The notes under the pieces: model-generated
What the model saw: only the letters and a program-made list of their open reading frames with translations
Told to the model about the DNA's origin: nothing
Databases searched by the model: none
DNA from: Poindextera sp963706385
GTDB taxonomy: Bacteria > Pseudomonadota > Alphaproteobacteria > Caulobacterales > Caulobacteraceae
Assembly (NCBI GenBank): GCA_963706385.1
Contig: OY970153.1
Location: forward strand, 186,001 to 250,000
DNA: 64,000 nucleotides
Reading direction: 5' to 3'
Translations under genes and position numbers: made by a program
Part shown: positions 36,869 through 45,763 of the stretch, piece by piece
How positions within the stretch are numbered: position 1 is the stretch's first letter
Layout: every line of letters starts with the position of its first letter

Positions 36869-36973
36869 GATGGCCACCCGCCCACGCCGATGCCCGGCCA
36901 ATTCACACTACCGGGATCGCGCGCTCCCTCCAATCGGCTAGACGCGCACGCTCGCCGGCGCCGCGCTTCCCCC

Positions 36974-38152
36974 TCAAACGTCCTGTCCCGCGCACCAGCC
37001 GCTGGCCCAGGCCCACTGGAAATTGTAGCCGCCGAGCCAGCCGGTGACGTCGACCACCTCGCCGATGAAATAGAGGCCGGGAACCGCCTTGGCCCGCATC
37101 GTCCGCTGGTCCAGCGCGCGGGTGTCGACGCCGCCCAGGGTGACTTCCGCGGTGCGATAGCCTTCGGAGCCCACCGGCTTGACCCGCCAGGCGTTCACCG
37201 CCGCCGCGAGCTTGCGAAGCAGCGCGTCGGAGGCGTCGGCGACGGCGCCGCCGGCCCCCTCGGTCTCGGTGATCATCTGGGCCAGGCGGTGGGGCAGGTA
37301 TTGGCCGAGCACGGTCTGAACCGCTTGGCGGCCGCGCGCCGTCCGCGCGCCGCGCAGCGCCTCGAAGATGTCGACGCCGGGCGCCATGTCGATCTCGATC
37401 GCCTCGCCCGGGAGCCAATAGGAGCTGATCTGCAGGATCACCGGCCCGCTCAAGCCCCGGTGGGTGAACAGCATGGCCTCGTCGAACGTGGTCTTGCCGC
37501 AGCGGACCCGCACGTCCAGCGACACCCCGGCCAGCGGTTGCAGCCGGGCCAACAGGCCAGGCTCCAGCCTCAGCGGGACCAGCGCCGGGCGAATGGGCGT
37601 GACCGCGACACCGAATTGCGCGGCGAGCTGATAGCCGAAGCCGCTGGCCCCCATCTTGGGGATCGACTTGCCGCCGGTGGCGACGACCAGGGATCGGCAG
37701 GCGAGGGGCGCTCCGTCGATGGTCAGCTCGAAGCCGTCCGAGGTCTTGGCCATGGCCCGGGCCTGGGCGCCGAGCCGCAAGACGACGCCGGCCGCGCGCA
37801 TCTCGCCCAGCAAGAGGTCGACGATCTGTCGGGCCGAGCCGTCGCAGAACAGCTGGCCCAGGGTCTTTTCATGCCAGGCGACGCCATGCGCCTCGACCAG
37901 GGCGATGAAATCCGCCGGCGTGTAGCGGCTCAGCGCCGAGACGCAGAACCGGGGGTTTTCGGAGATGAACGCGTCCGGGCCGGCGCGCAGGTTGGTGAAG
38001 TTGCAGCGCCCGCCGCCGGAAATCCGGATCTTCTCACCCGCCACCTTGGCGTGGTCGACGACCAGCACCCGTCGGCCGCGCTTGCCGGCCTGGATGGCGC
38101 ACATCATCCCCGCCGCGCCGGCGCCGATCACCACCACATCGAAGCTTTCCAT
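36974..38152 (-). CDS. HI0933/YhiN-family flavoprotein
   Basis: A 392-residue FAD-dependent protein of the BaiN/HI0933 family. The FAD motif VVVIGAGAAGMMCAI is at residues 6-20, followed by the family-specific GEKIRISGGGRCNFTN. Later stretches are LVVATGGKSIPKMGASGFGY, FTHRGLSGPVILQIS, AEVTLGGVDTRALDQRTM, and the C-terminal VPGLYFIGEVVDVTGWLGGYNFQWAWASG. Members are putative NAD(P)H oxidoreductases; the substrate here is unknown. It is divergent from the pseudouridine synthase gene. Confidence 0.93.
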   Translation of the reverse strand: MESFDVVVIGAGAAGMMCAIQAGKRGRRVLVVDHAKVAGEKIRISGGGRCNFTNLRAGPDAFISENPRFCVSALSRYTPADFIALVEAHGVAWHEKTLGQLFCDGSARQIVDLLLGEMRAAGVVLRLGAQARAMAKTSDGFELTIDGAPLACRSLVVATGGKSIPKMGASGFGYQLAAQFGVAVTPIRPALVPLRLEPGLLARLQPLAGVSLDVRVRCGKTTFDEAMLFTHRGLSGPVILQISSYWLPGEAIEIDMAPGVDIFEALRGARTARGRQAVQTVLGQYLPHRLAQMITETEGAGGAVADASDALLRKLAAAVNAWRVKPVGSEGYRTAEVTLGGVDTRALDQRTMRAKAVPGLYFIGEVVDVTGWLGGYNFQWAWASGWCAGQDV

Positions 38153-38192
38153 TCGATCTGTCTAGTCCGCGGTTGTCATCGTGAAAATTGTG

Positions 38193-38304
38193 CGTCATCC
38201 CGGCCGCGGGATCGCGCAGCGGTCCGGAGGGCCGGGACCCAGGCGATATCCGGTGCATCTGCCCCTGGATCCCGGCTCTCCGCTTCGCTCCGGCCGGGAT
38301 GACG
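38193..38304. repeat. Inverted repeat in the flavoprotein/pseudouridine synthase gap
   Basis: GTCATCCCGGCC (38193 onward) pairs with GGCCGGGATGAC (ending 38304); the interior has further pairs (GGGCCGGGACCC, GGATCCCGG). The right arm GGCTCTCCGCTTCGCT followed by CGGCCGGGATGACG also appears at 34,122-34,154, and a shorter relative is at 4051. It lies 30 bp upstream of the pseudouridine synthase start. Confidence 0.75.
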
Positions 38305-38333
38305 TTCTTAGCGGATTGTTTCAAGACACGCGC

Positions 38334-39101
38334 ATGGCCTGGACCCGCCGCTACGAGGAGACCGAGCCCCAGCGGGTCAATCGCTGGCTGGCGCGAAGCG
38401 GCGTCTGTTCGCGGCGCGAGGCCGAGGCGCTGATCGCGCGGGGGCTGGTCTCGATCGACGGGGTGGCGGTGGTCGACGCGGGCCACAAGATCGCGGCCGG
38501 CCAGACCCTGGTGCTGGCCGACGACGCGCGGGCGGCGCTGGAGGGGGCGCTGACCGTGCTGCTGCACAAGCCGGTCGGGGTGGTCTCGGCCCAGCCGGAG
38601 CCCGGCCAGGTTCCCGCCGCGAGGCTCTTGACCCGCGAGGCGCTGGTCGGCGAAAGCCCGGTGATCCCGGACCGCGACACGAGCCTAGCGCCGGTCGGGC
38701 GGCTGGACAGGGATTCGCGCGGCCTTTTGATCCTGTCCGAGGACGGGGTGGTGGCCAAGGCGGTGATCGGCCCAGACTCGGCGCTGGAGAAGGAATACCA
38801 GGTCCGCGTGACCGGCCCGGTCACCGAAGAGGCGCTGGGCCTGCTGCGCCATGGCCTCAGCCTGGACGGGCGCAAGCTGAAGCCCGCCGAGGTGACGCCG
38901 ATCGGCCCCCAGCGGCTGCGCTTCGTGCTCAAGGAGGGCCGCAACCGCCAGATCCGGCGGATGTGCGAACTGGTTGGCCTGAGCGTGGTCGACCTCTTGC
39001 GCGTGCGCATCGGCCCCCTGCGCCTGGACGGCCTGCCCGAGGGCCGCTGGCGGGTGCTGAGCCCGGACGAGCGGCGGGCGCTGGTGGGGGCGGGGCCCTA
39101 G
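38334..39101 (+). CDS. RsuA/RluB/RluF-family pseudouridine synthase
   Basis: A 255-residue enzyme. An N-terminal S4 domain (RVNRWLARSGVCSRREAEALI) is followed by the catalytic domain with LLHKPVGVVSAQ, the active-site motif GRLDRDSRGLLILSEDG (catalytic Asp), EKEYQVRVTG and KEGRNRQIRRMCELVG. It converts a uridine in rRNA to pseudouridine; the RluF-like branch is suggested by the short S4 spacing, but the site cannot be set from sequence. ATG 38334 is used because upstream codons lie in the repeat. The stop TAG shares CTAG with the stop of the convergent repeat-protein gene. Confidence 0.92.
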   Translation: MAWTRRYEETEPQRVNRWLARSGVCSRREAEALIARGLVSIDGVAVVDAGHKIAAGQTLVLADDARAALEGALTVLLHKPVGVVSAQPEPGQVPAARLLTREALVGESPVIPDRDTSLAPVGRLDRDSRGLLILSEDGVVAKAVIGPDSALEKEYQVRVTGPVTEEALGLLRHGLSLDGRKLKPAEVTPIGPQRLRFVLKEGRNRQIRRMCELVGLSVVDLLRVRIGPLRLDGLPEGRWRVLSPDERRALVGAGP

Positions 39102-40462
39102 TGGTGCGGTCCCGGGGCCGAAATCCCTCCGATCATCGTCGTATTCGATGCGCCAGCGGGGATCGGCGTGCTCGATCCGCCTGACGGTGTTTGACCGGCA
39201 AATCCCGCGGCGGCCTGGCTGAACAGGGTCACCGCCGCCGCCGGCGCGGCGCCGCTCGAAACCATGATATCCGTGCCGCCGGAACCATCGGACTTGGTTG
39301 AGAAAGTGAAGCCGGTCGTCCCGGCGGAGAGACCGATGGTCACCACCGTCACGCCGCCATTGGTGGCCACCAGCTGGTTCGAGCCGTTGATCGAGACCGC
39401 TGTCGCCACGATCGATTGCAGATCGATGATCGCCCCCGACTTAATGTGCAATCCGTTGACTTGAGCGCCGGCGGAAAAATCCAAAATGCCGCCGCTATTC
39501 AGTATGGTATTTTTGGAAATTCCATCCTTTGCAACGAGTTCTTGCCCGCCGCTGTTTACAGTCGCCCCGGTCGCCTGTCCGCCGCTTAAAACCGACTCTA
39601 GACCGCCCGCGCCGACTGTCCCACCTGTCGCGACGCCACCAGAGTATATGTACTCAAAGCCGTTGATCGCGCCGCCGCTTGCCGAGCCGCCATAAAGAAA
39701 TTGAAAGCCGCCACTGTTGACGGTCGTGTTGTTGGCTACGCCGCCAGCATATACGACGATGCGTCGCGGACCGTCTACGACCGTATTGTTGGCCACGCCG
39801 CCGTTGAGGACATATTCCGGGCCGCCAATCAGAACGGTTCCATTGGTCACGCCGCCATTCGAGACCAGCACCGAACCTAGATTGACGGTGGTGTTGGTCG
39901 CAACGCCGCCGCCCACAACGGACAGTATATTACCTGATAGAACGATGCCCTGGCTCGCGACAGCGAGCTTTTGAAGATTATTTCCCACCAGGACGGTCGT
40001 GTCGTTGACTCCGTCAGGAACGACCGCGAAGGCGAGTTTCGCCGAAGACGCGCTCAGACCGATTGTATCGACCACGACACTGCCATTGGTTATAATCAAT
40101 TGGCCTGAACTATTCACGTTGGCTGAAGTCGCATGCATATCCATAAGGATAAGTTGTGCATTTGCGTTTAAATTCAGATTCTTGACGTTTACACCGGAAA
40201 ATAAATACAATTGTCCATAACTGTTAATGGTAGCGTTATTATCGGATCCGCCATTTTTTATATAAAGAACCCCGCCGATATTGACAACGGATCCCGAATC
40301 CGATCCGCCGCTTTCTACAGTTTCTTGTCCATTATTATTTATCACGGTTCCGTTTGAGACACCGTTGACTTTTTCTATCCCTCCGCTGTTCACGACTACG
40401 GACGTTACGGTTTGGCCGGACGCAACAACCAAGGTAACGCCTTTTCCCACGGTGGTTGTCAT
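39098..40462 (-). CDS. AIDA-type repeat protein without visible barrel domain
   Basis: A 454-residue protein built of about 20-residue AIDA/passenger-like repeats with Gly-Gly turns, for example VNSGGIEKVNGVSNGTVI, VNIGGVLYIKNGGSDNNATI, YAGGVANNTTVNSGGFQFLY and LSGGQATGATVNSGGQEL. Such repeats form a right-handed beta helix in autotransporter adhesins. Two longer modules recur, TIGLSASSAKLAF (about 136) and TIGLSAGTTGFTF (about 377). There is no N-terminal signal peptide, no C-terminal beta-barrel and no obvious GGxGxDxxx motif, so the export route is unclear. The 5' half is clearly AT-richer than the region, suggesting acquisition. It is convergent with the pseudouridine synthase gene and shares its CTAG stop. 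Confidence 0.8.
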   Translation of the reverse strand: MTTTVGKGVTLVVASGQTVTSVVVNSGGIEKVNGVSNGTVINNNGQETVESGGSDSGSVVNIGGVLYIKNGGSDNNATINSYGQLYLFSGVNVKNLNLNANAQLILMDMHATSANVNSSGQLIITNGSVVVDTIGLSASSAKLAFAVVPDGVNDTTVLVGNNLQKLAVASQGIVLSGNILSVVGGGVATNTTVNLGSVLVSNGGVTNGTVLIGGPEYVLNGGVANNTVVDGPRRIVVYAGGVANNTTVNSGGFQFLYGGSASGGAINGFEYIYSGGVATGGTVGAGGLESVLSGGQATGATVNSGGQELVAKDGISKNTILNSGGILDFSAGAQVNGLHIKSGAIIDLQSIVATAVSINGSNQLVATNGGVTVVTIGLSAGTTGFTFSTKSDGSGGTDIMVSSGAAPAAAVTLFSQAAAGFAGQTPSGGSSTPIPAGASNTTMIGGISAPGPHH

Positions 40463-40815
40463 TTCAACTGTGCCCTTTCACTAACCCACAAATGAGGGGT
40501 GGTTTTCGTGACGCAATTGTGACGGCGCGTTGATCGCCACGATGAGATTCGTTTGTTCCTTTGAGGAACACGTCAGAAAAATCAAGTAATAAATTAAATA
40601 ATCACCATTACTCGCCCGAGGCGCGAAATGTCATCAAACATTATTCGATTTAGAACATATTTGTAATGTTTGAGTCGACACTCTAAGTGGGGACGAGCCG
40701 GAGCACCCTTCACCCACTCTGCGTCAGGCGGCTTCAAGGTCGCGACCGCCCATCCCCGGAGGGCCTAATGTCTCCTTCGGGCCGAGGCCGCGCGAGCCCG
40801 CGCGGGCGGCGCCGT
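40463..40815. other. AT-rich region upstream of the AIDA-repeat gene
   Basis: About 350 bases with no gene. Bases 40,540-40,680 are markedly AT-rich (runs such as AATAAATTAAATAATC) and probably hold the promoter of the minus-strand AIDA-type gene. A perfect 6-bp hairpin GTTCCT-TTG-AGGAAC lies at 40555-40569. The right part (40,690-40,815) is GC-rich without a recognisable feature. Confidence 0.5.
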
Positions 40816-41079
40816 TCAGCTCAGCGTTTCCGCCAGCCGTTCGAGCAGACTTCTCAGCTGGGCCGGCTTCGCGCCGCCGATCGCGGCGGCGAATTCCGCC
40901 TCCGCCTCGGTGCTGAGCTGGACCAGCGCCTCCCAGGCCGCCCGGCCCTTGTCGGTCAGCCGGACCCGCTTGGCGCGGCCGTCGCCCGGATCGGGCTCGC
41001 CGGCGCCGATCGCACCGGCGGCCTGGAGCTGTTCCGCCAGCGGGGCGAGGTCGGCCAGGGTCCGCCGCCGCACGCCCAT
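40816..41079 (-). pseudogene. MarR-family regulator, C-terminal fragment
   Basis: About 87 codons match the C-terminal half of a MarR regulator: GVRRRTLADLAPLAEQLQAAG (recognition helix region), then DPGDGRAKRVRLTDKGRAAW (wing) and the dimerisation helices. The N-terminal half is missing. Reading the frame further upstream enters sequence antisense to the cupin fragment, so the gene appears cut near 41,079. Confidence 0.7.
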
Positions 41080-41357
41080 GATTGGGACGAGACCTTCTAT
41101 GTCGTGGACGGCGAACTGACATCGGCGCGGGCGGGGTGACCCGGCGCCTGGGTCCGGGCTCGGTGGCCCATGTCCCGGCGGGGACGACACACTGGTTTCG
41201 GTTCGTCACCGACGGAGAGATGATCTCGGTGACCTCGCGCCCGGGCGCGTCCAAGCTGTTCTCGGCCCTCGACGCGGTCGCCGCGCCGGGAGCGCCGGAC
41301 ATGGACGTGATCGTGCCGGTGATCTTGAACAACGGCGTCACGCTGGCGGCGCCCTAG
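41068..41357 (+). pseudogene. Cupin-domain protein, truncated and frameshifted
   Basis: Cupin motif 1 is visible as HAHDWDETFYVVDGEL in one frame, but the protein start is missing and that frame ends at 41139. The rest continues in another frame: LGPGSVAHVPAGTTHWFRFV (cupin motif 2, with His), then ISVTSRPGASKLFSALDAV to a stop at 41357. A one-base change near 41,120 explains the shift. With the MarR fragment it marks a deletion scar. Confidence 0.7.
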
Positions 41358-41362
41358 GCGCG

Positions 41363-42481
41363 TCAGCCCCGCTTGCGCACGAACACCGTGCCGGCCGAGT
41401 AGCCGGCGCCGAAGCTGCAGATCAGGCCCATGTCGCCGGGGGCCAGGTCGTCGGAATGGGCGTGGAAGGCGATGATCGAGCCGGCGGAGGAGGTGTTGGC
41501 GTATTCGTCGAGGATGATGACGTTCTCCTCGCGGCTGGGATCGCGGCCGAGCACCCGGCGACCGATCATCTCGTTCATGTTGATGTTGGCCTGATGCAGC
41601 CAGAGCCGCTTCAGCGCCGTAGGTCGCAGACCCAGGTCGGCGGCGTGCTCCAGGATCATCTCCGAGACCATCGGCACCACCTCGCGGAACACCTTGCGGC
41701 CCTCCTGCACGAACAGCTTGTCGGGCGCCCCGATCCCCTCGGGCGCGGCGTTGTTGAGAAAGCCGAAGTTGTTGCGGATGTTGTTGGAGAACTGGGTCTT
41801 CAGCCGGGCGCCCAGGATGTCCCAGCCGCCCGATGCGTCCTCGGCCCGCTCGACGATCACCGCGGTCGCCACGTCGCCGAAGATGAAATGGCTGTCGCGG
41901 TCGCGGAAGTTCAGGTGGCCCGAGCAGATTTCCGGATTGACCATCAGCACCGCCCGCGCCTGGCCGGCGGCGATGAAGTCGGCGGCGGTCTTGATCCCGA
42001 AGGTGGCGGACGAACAGGCCACGTTCATGTCGAAGGCGAAGCCGCCGACGCCCAGCGCGTCCTGGATCTCGATCGCCATGGCCGGATAGGGGCGCTGCAT
42101 GTTGGAGGCGGCGCAGAGCACCGCGTCGATCCGCTCGGCGCCCTTGCCCCAGCGCGCGATCGCCTGGCGCGCGGCGGCGACCGCGATCTCGGCCATCACC
42201 GATATCTGCTCGTTCGGGCGCTCGGGGATGATCGGCCGCATGACCTCCGGATCGACGATGCCGGTCTTGTCGACCACGTGGCGCGAGGCGATGCCCGAGG
42301 CCTTGAGGATGAATTCGGGCGAGGAGGGCGCGATCGTCTGGACCTCGCCCGCCGCGATGGCCTCGGCGTTGGCCGCGTTGAACCGCTCGGCATAGAGGTT
42401 GAAGGTCGAAACCAGCTCTTCGTTGGAAACGGTGGCGGGCGGGGTGTAGAGCCCCGTCGCCGCGATCACGGCCTGGTGCAA
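41363..42481 (-). CDS. Beta-ketoacyl-ACP synthase III-like (KAS III/FabH family)
   Basis: A 372-residue thiolase-fold enzyme from a TTG at 42481, which has the strong GAGGGAG site 8 bp upstream; an ATG at 42529 lacks one. The catalytic Cys is in FDMNVACSSATFGI, His in LWLHQANINMNEMI and Asn in YANTSSAGSII. It is longer than FabH of E. coli (317) and belongs to the group of about 373 residues found with FabH in proteobacteria. It condenses an acyl-CoA or acyl-ACP primer with malonyl-ACP, or a related C-C/thioester reaction. The substrate is not predictable. Confidence 0.87.
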   Translation of the reverse strand: MHQAVIAATGLYTPPATVSNEELVSTFNLYAERFNAANAEAIAAGEVQTIAPSSPEFILKASGIASRHVVDKTGIVDPEVMRPIIPERPNEQISVMAEIAVAAARQAIARWGKGAERIDAVLCAASNMQRPYPAMAIEIQDALGVGGFAFDMNVACSSATFGIKTAADFIAAGQARAVLMVNPEICSGHLNFRDRDSHFIFGDVATAVIVERAEDASGGWDILGARLKTQFSNNIRNNFGFLNNAAPEGIGAPDKLFVQEGRKVFREVVPMVSEMILEHAADLGLRPTALKRLWLHQANINMNEMIGRRVLGRDPSREENVIILDEYANTSSAGSIIAFHAHSDDLAPGDMGLICSFGAGYSAGTVFVRKRG

Positions 42482-42679
42482 GGTTGGCGCTCCCTCTTGG
42501 GCTCTGCTCGCCCCGCGCCTTGATAGCACGCCGCCGCCGCGCGTCAGCCCCGCCCTGTCGCGGCGCTGTCACATTCCCCATCCGCCAACGGGAAGGCGCG
42601 CCGGGTTCGGCTGAACGCGATGGATGCGCCGCGCCCCATTTTCCTTGACCGACGCCCCGGCTTGCCGCGAGTTGGGGCG

Positions 42680-43071
42680 ATGAGCTGGGCCTTCGTCATC
42701 CAGACCGCCGTCTCCGCCGTGGCCATCGCCGGCTTGGTCTGGCTCGCCGCCTGGGCCAGGATCGCCGCGCCGCGCGCGCCGCTGGACGCCGACGGAGCCC
42801 GCGCGCTGATCGCCGAGGAGTTCCCGGATGCGCCGATCGAGGGGCTGTGGATCGCCGCCGACGGCGGGGGCGCGATCGCCAAGTCCGGCGAGCGGGCCCT
42901 GGTGGTGTTCTTAAGGGGCGACGACTACGTCGCGCGCGCCCTGGCCTGGGGCGAGGCGGCCGCGGCCCGGGTCGAGGACGGGGCGGTGCGGCTGGCCTTC
43001 CACGACATCGCCGCGCCCGGCGCGCGGCTGGCGCTCGCGGGCGCCTGGCCGCCGGCGCCGGAGGCCGCGTG

Positions 43072-43072
<1 letters not shown>
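42680..43072 (+). CDS. Small single-pass membrane protein of unknown function
   Basis: A 130-residue protein from ATG 42680. One N-terminal membrane helix (SWAFVIQTAVSAVAIAGLVW) is followed by a soluble domain with APRAPLDADGARALIAEEFP and AIAKSGERALVVFLRGDDYVARAL. I do not recognise the domain. The stop overlaps the start of the sterol-desaturase-family gene (TGATG), so they are translationally coupled, a common pairing that suggests a joint membrane-lipid role. Confidence 0.75.
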
Positions 43073-43965
<893 letters not shown>

Positions 43966-43975
43966 CCCTCACCCG

Positions 43976-43998
43976 AAACCCCTCTGGGAGAGGGGTTT
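43976..43998. terminator. Bidirectional hairpin terminator
   Basis: A perfect 10-bp stem AAACCCCTCT/AGAGGGGTTT with a GGG loop and A/T ends on both sides, between convergent genes. The sequence matches an arm of the long inverted repeat family at 6101, so it may be a remnant of that element. Confidence 0.75.
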
Positions 43999-44023
43999 CC
44001 CATGCATGGCGTCTTCGGGCCGC

Positions 44024-45013
44024 CTAATCCCTGAGCCGCGGCAGGGCCAAGCCCGGCGCCGGTCCGGCGCGGACCAGCTCGCGCCGGAAGCGGAACAGCT
44101 CGGCGGGCCGTCCGCCGGTCTCGGCGTGCAGGCGGCCCAGACCCTCGACCAGATCGGTGCGCTCCAGCGCGCGGCGGAAGTTCTGCTTGTGCAAGGCCAC
44201 GCCCGCCACCGCCTCGACCGTGCGCTGGAGCTGCGACAGGGTGAACTCCTCGGCCATCAGCTCGAACGCCACTGGGCGGTACTTCAGCTTGCCGCGCAGC
44301 CGGCCAAGCCCGGTGGCCAGGATGCGCCGGTGGTCGGACAGCATCGGCTCGCCGAAAGCCGCCGCATAGTCGCTCGGCTCCTCCGCCGGCCGGCCGCGGG
44401 CCCGCTCGCGGTCGCGCGCCGCCTCGGGGGCGAGGCCCGCCTCGTAGAGCAGTTCGTAGCGCTCCAGCACCCGCTCCTCGTTCCACGGCGCGCCGTCGAG
44501 CGCGAACAGCAGGCGCGCGCGGGCCAGCCGCTCCTCGCTCGCCGCCCAGCGCCGCAGCGGCGGGGCCAGCGCCGCGTCGATCAGCGCCGGCCGGCCGCGC
44601 CGCCAGTCCTCCCAGGGAAAGAAGCGCCAGAACGGGGTCCAGACGGTGTCCGGCGCCTGGGTCGGCGCGGCCTGGGGCGCCAGGGCCAGATAGCCGACCG
44701 AGATCACCCGCGTCCCGCCGTTGGTCCCCCCGCTGGTCCCGACATCGGCCAGCGGCGCGTCGCGGCCCTTGTCACCGAAGGTGTAGAGCTGTTCGACGAA
44801 GCCCAGCTCGAAGCGGGTCTGCTCGCTGACGAAGGCGCGCACGGCCAGCTCGAAGGTGCGGTGGCCGTCCGGGTCGAACGGGCCGAACGGCAGGCCGGCC
44901 AGGGCCGAGGGCTGGCCGCTGGCCGCATCGTGCGGCCGCACGGTCAGGGCCACGGCGTCGCCCTCACGCACCGCGATGATGACGGCGGATAGGCCGATGA
45001 CGATGGCGGTCAT
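44024..45013 (-). CDS. NrtR-like regulator with degenerate Nudix domain
   Basis: A 329-residue protein. The N-terminal half (residues 1-150) has the Nudix-like fold segments LSAVIIAVREGDAVAL and VEQLYTFGDKGRD, but no GX5EX7REUXEEXGU box, so it is not expected to hydrolyse. The C-terminal half holds the winged helix typical of NrtR: FTLSQLQRTVEAVAG, KQNFRRALERTDLVEGLG and TGGRPAELFRFRR. NrtR proteins repress NAD-synthesis genes and respond to ADP-ribose; none of those genes is near, so targets must be elsewhere. It lies 10 bp after the HD hydrolase gene stop side and may be cotranscribed with it. Confidence 0.8.
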   Translation of the reverse strand: MTAIVIGLSAVIIAVREGDAVALTVRPHDAASGQPSALAGLPFGPFDPDGHRTFELAVRAFVSEQTRFELGFVEQLYTFGDKGRDAPLADVGTSGGTNGGTRVISVGYLALAPQAAPTQAPDTVWTPFWRFFPWEDWRRGRPALIDAALAPPLRRWAASEERLARARLLFALDGAPWNEERVLERYELLYEAGLAPEAARDRERARGRPAEEPSDYAAAFGEPMLSDHRRILATGLGRLRGKLKYRPVAFELMAEEFTLSQLQRTVEAVAGVALHKQNFRRALERTDLVEGLGRLHAETGGRPAELFRFRRELVRAGPAPGLALPRLRD

Positions 45014-45023
45014 CGCCGGCGCC

Positions 45024-45674
45024 TCATTCGGTGTCGAAGGCGGCGGGGGCGCGCTCGTAGCCGGCCGCCTCGGACAGCAGGTGGAACCGGTGCAGATAGC
45101 GCGCCTGCGCCTCGGCCGGCGGCAGCGGCTCGATGGCCAGCATGTAGCCCCGGGGCGGGCGGCCGAACAGCTTCAGCGCCTCGCCGGGCTCGAAGCCGGC
45201 CAGCTGGGTGGCCTCGAAGAAGGCGCAGGCCCGGTCGGCCTGTTTGAGCAGGGTCTTGACCATCGCGGGCGTGCGGGCCGGCAGGCCGAAGCGGACGTGG
45301 ATCGCCGTCTCCAGCCGCGCCTCGAAGCTCTGGTAGTTCAGCCCCAGCGCGGCCTTGAACGGCGAGATCATGTCGCCGATCACATATTCCGGCGCATCGT
45401 GCAGCAGCGCCGCCAGCCGCCAGCGCGGGTCCAGCGACGGCTGCAGGTGGACGGCGATCTCCTCCACCACCAGCGAGTGCTGGGCGACCGAAAAGCCGTG
45501 CGCCCCCAGCGTCTGGCCGTTCCAGCGGGCGACCCGGGCCAGGCCGTGGGCGATGTCCTCGATCTCGATGTCCATCGGCGAGGGATCGAGCAGGTCGAGC
45601 CGGCGGCCCGACAGCATCCGCTGCCAGGCGCGCGCCGGCGGCGGGGATTTGATCTGGCTCAGCGCTTTGCCCAC
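45024..45674 (-). CDS. HD-domain hydrolase (YfbR-like)
   Basis: A 216-residue HD-superfamily phosphohydrolase from a GTG at 45674 with AGGAA 7 bp upstream; longer frames exist but overlap the divergent gene. The metal site is visible as H in VAQHSLVV, HD in ALLHDAPEY and D in KQADRACAFFEA. The family resembles YfbR 5'-nucleotidases acting on deoxynucleoside monophosphates. The segment RMLSGRRLDLLDPSPMDI near the start is typical of the alphaproteobacterial version. Its 5' end faces the universal stress gene. Confidence 0.85.
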   Translation of the reverse strand: MGKALSQIKSPPPARAWQRMLSGRRLDLLDPSPMDIEIEDIAHGLARVARWNGQTLGAHGFSVAQHSLVVEEIAVHLQPSLDPRWRLAALLHDAPEYVIGDMISPFKAALGLNYQSFEARLETAIHVRFGLPARTPAMVKTLLKQADRACAFFEATQLAGFEPGEALKLFGRPPRGYMLAIEPLPPAEAQARYLHRFHLLSEAAGYERAPAAFDTE

Positions 45675-45763
45675 GAGAGCGTTCCTATGATGCAAGGCCG
45701 GTTCGGTGATGTATCGTATCTGGAGCGTCGATGTTGGCCTCGAAAAACACGGGACAGGCAAAA

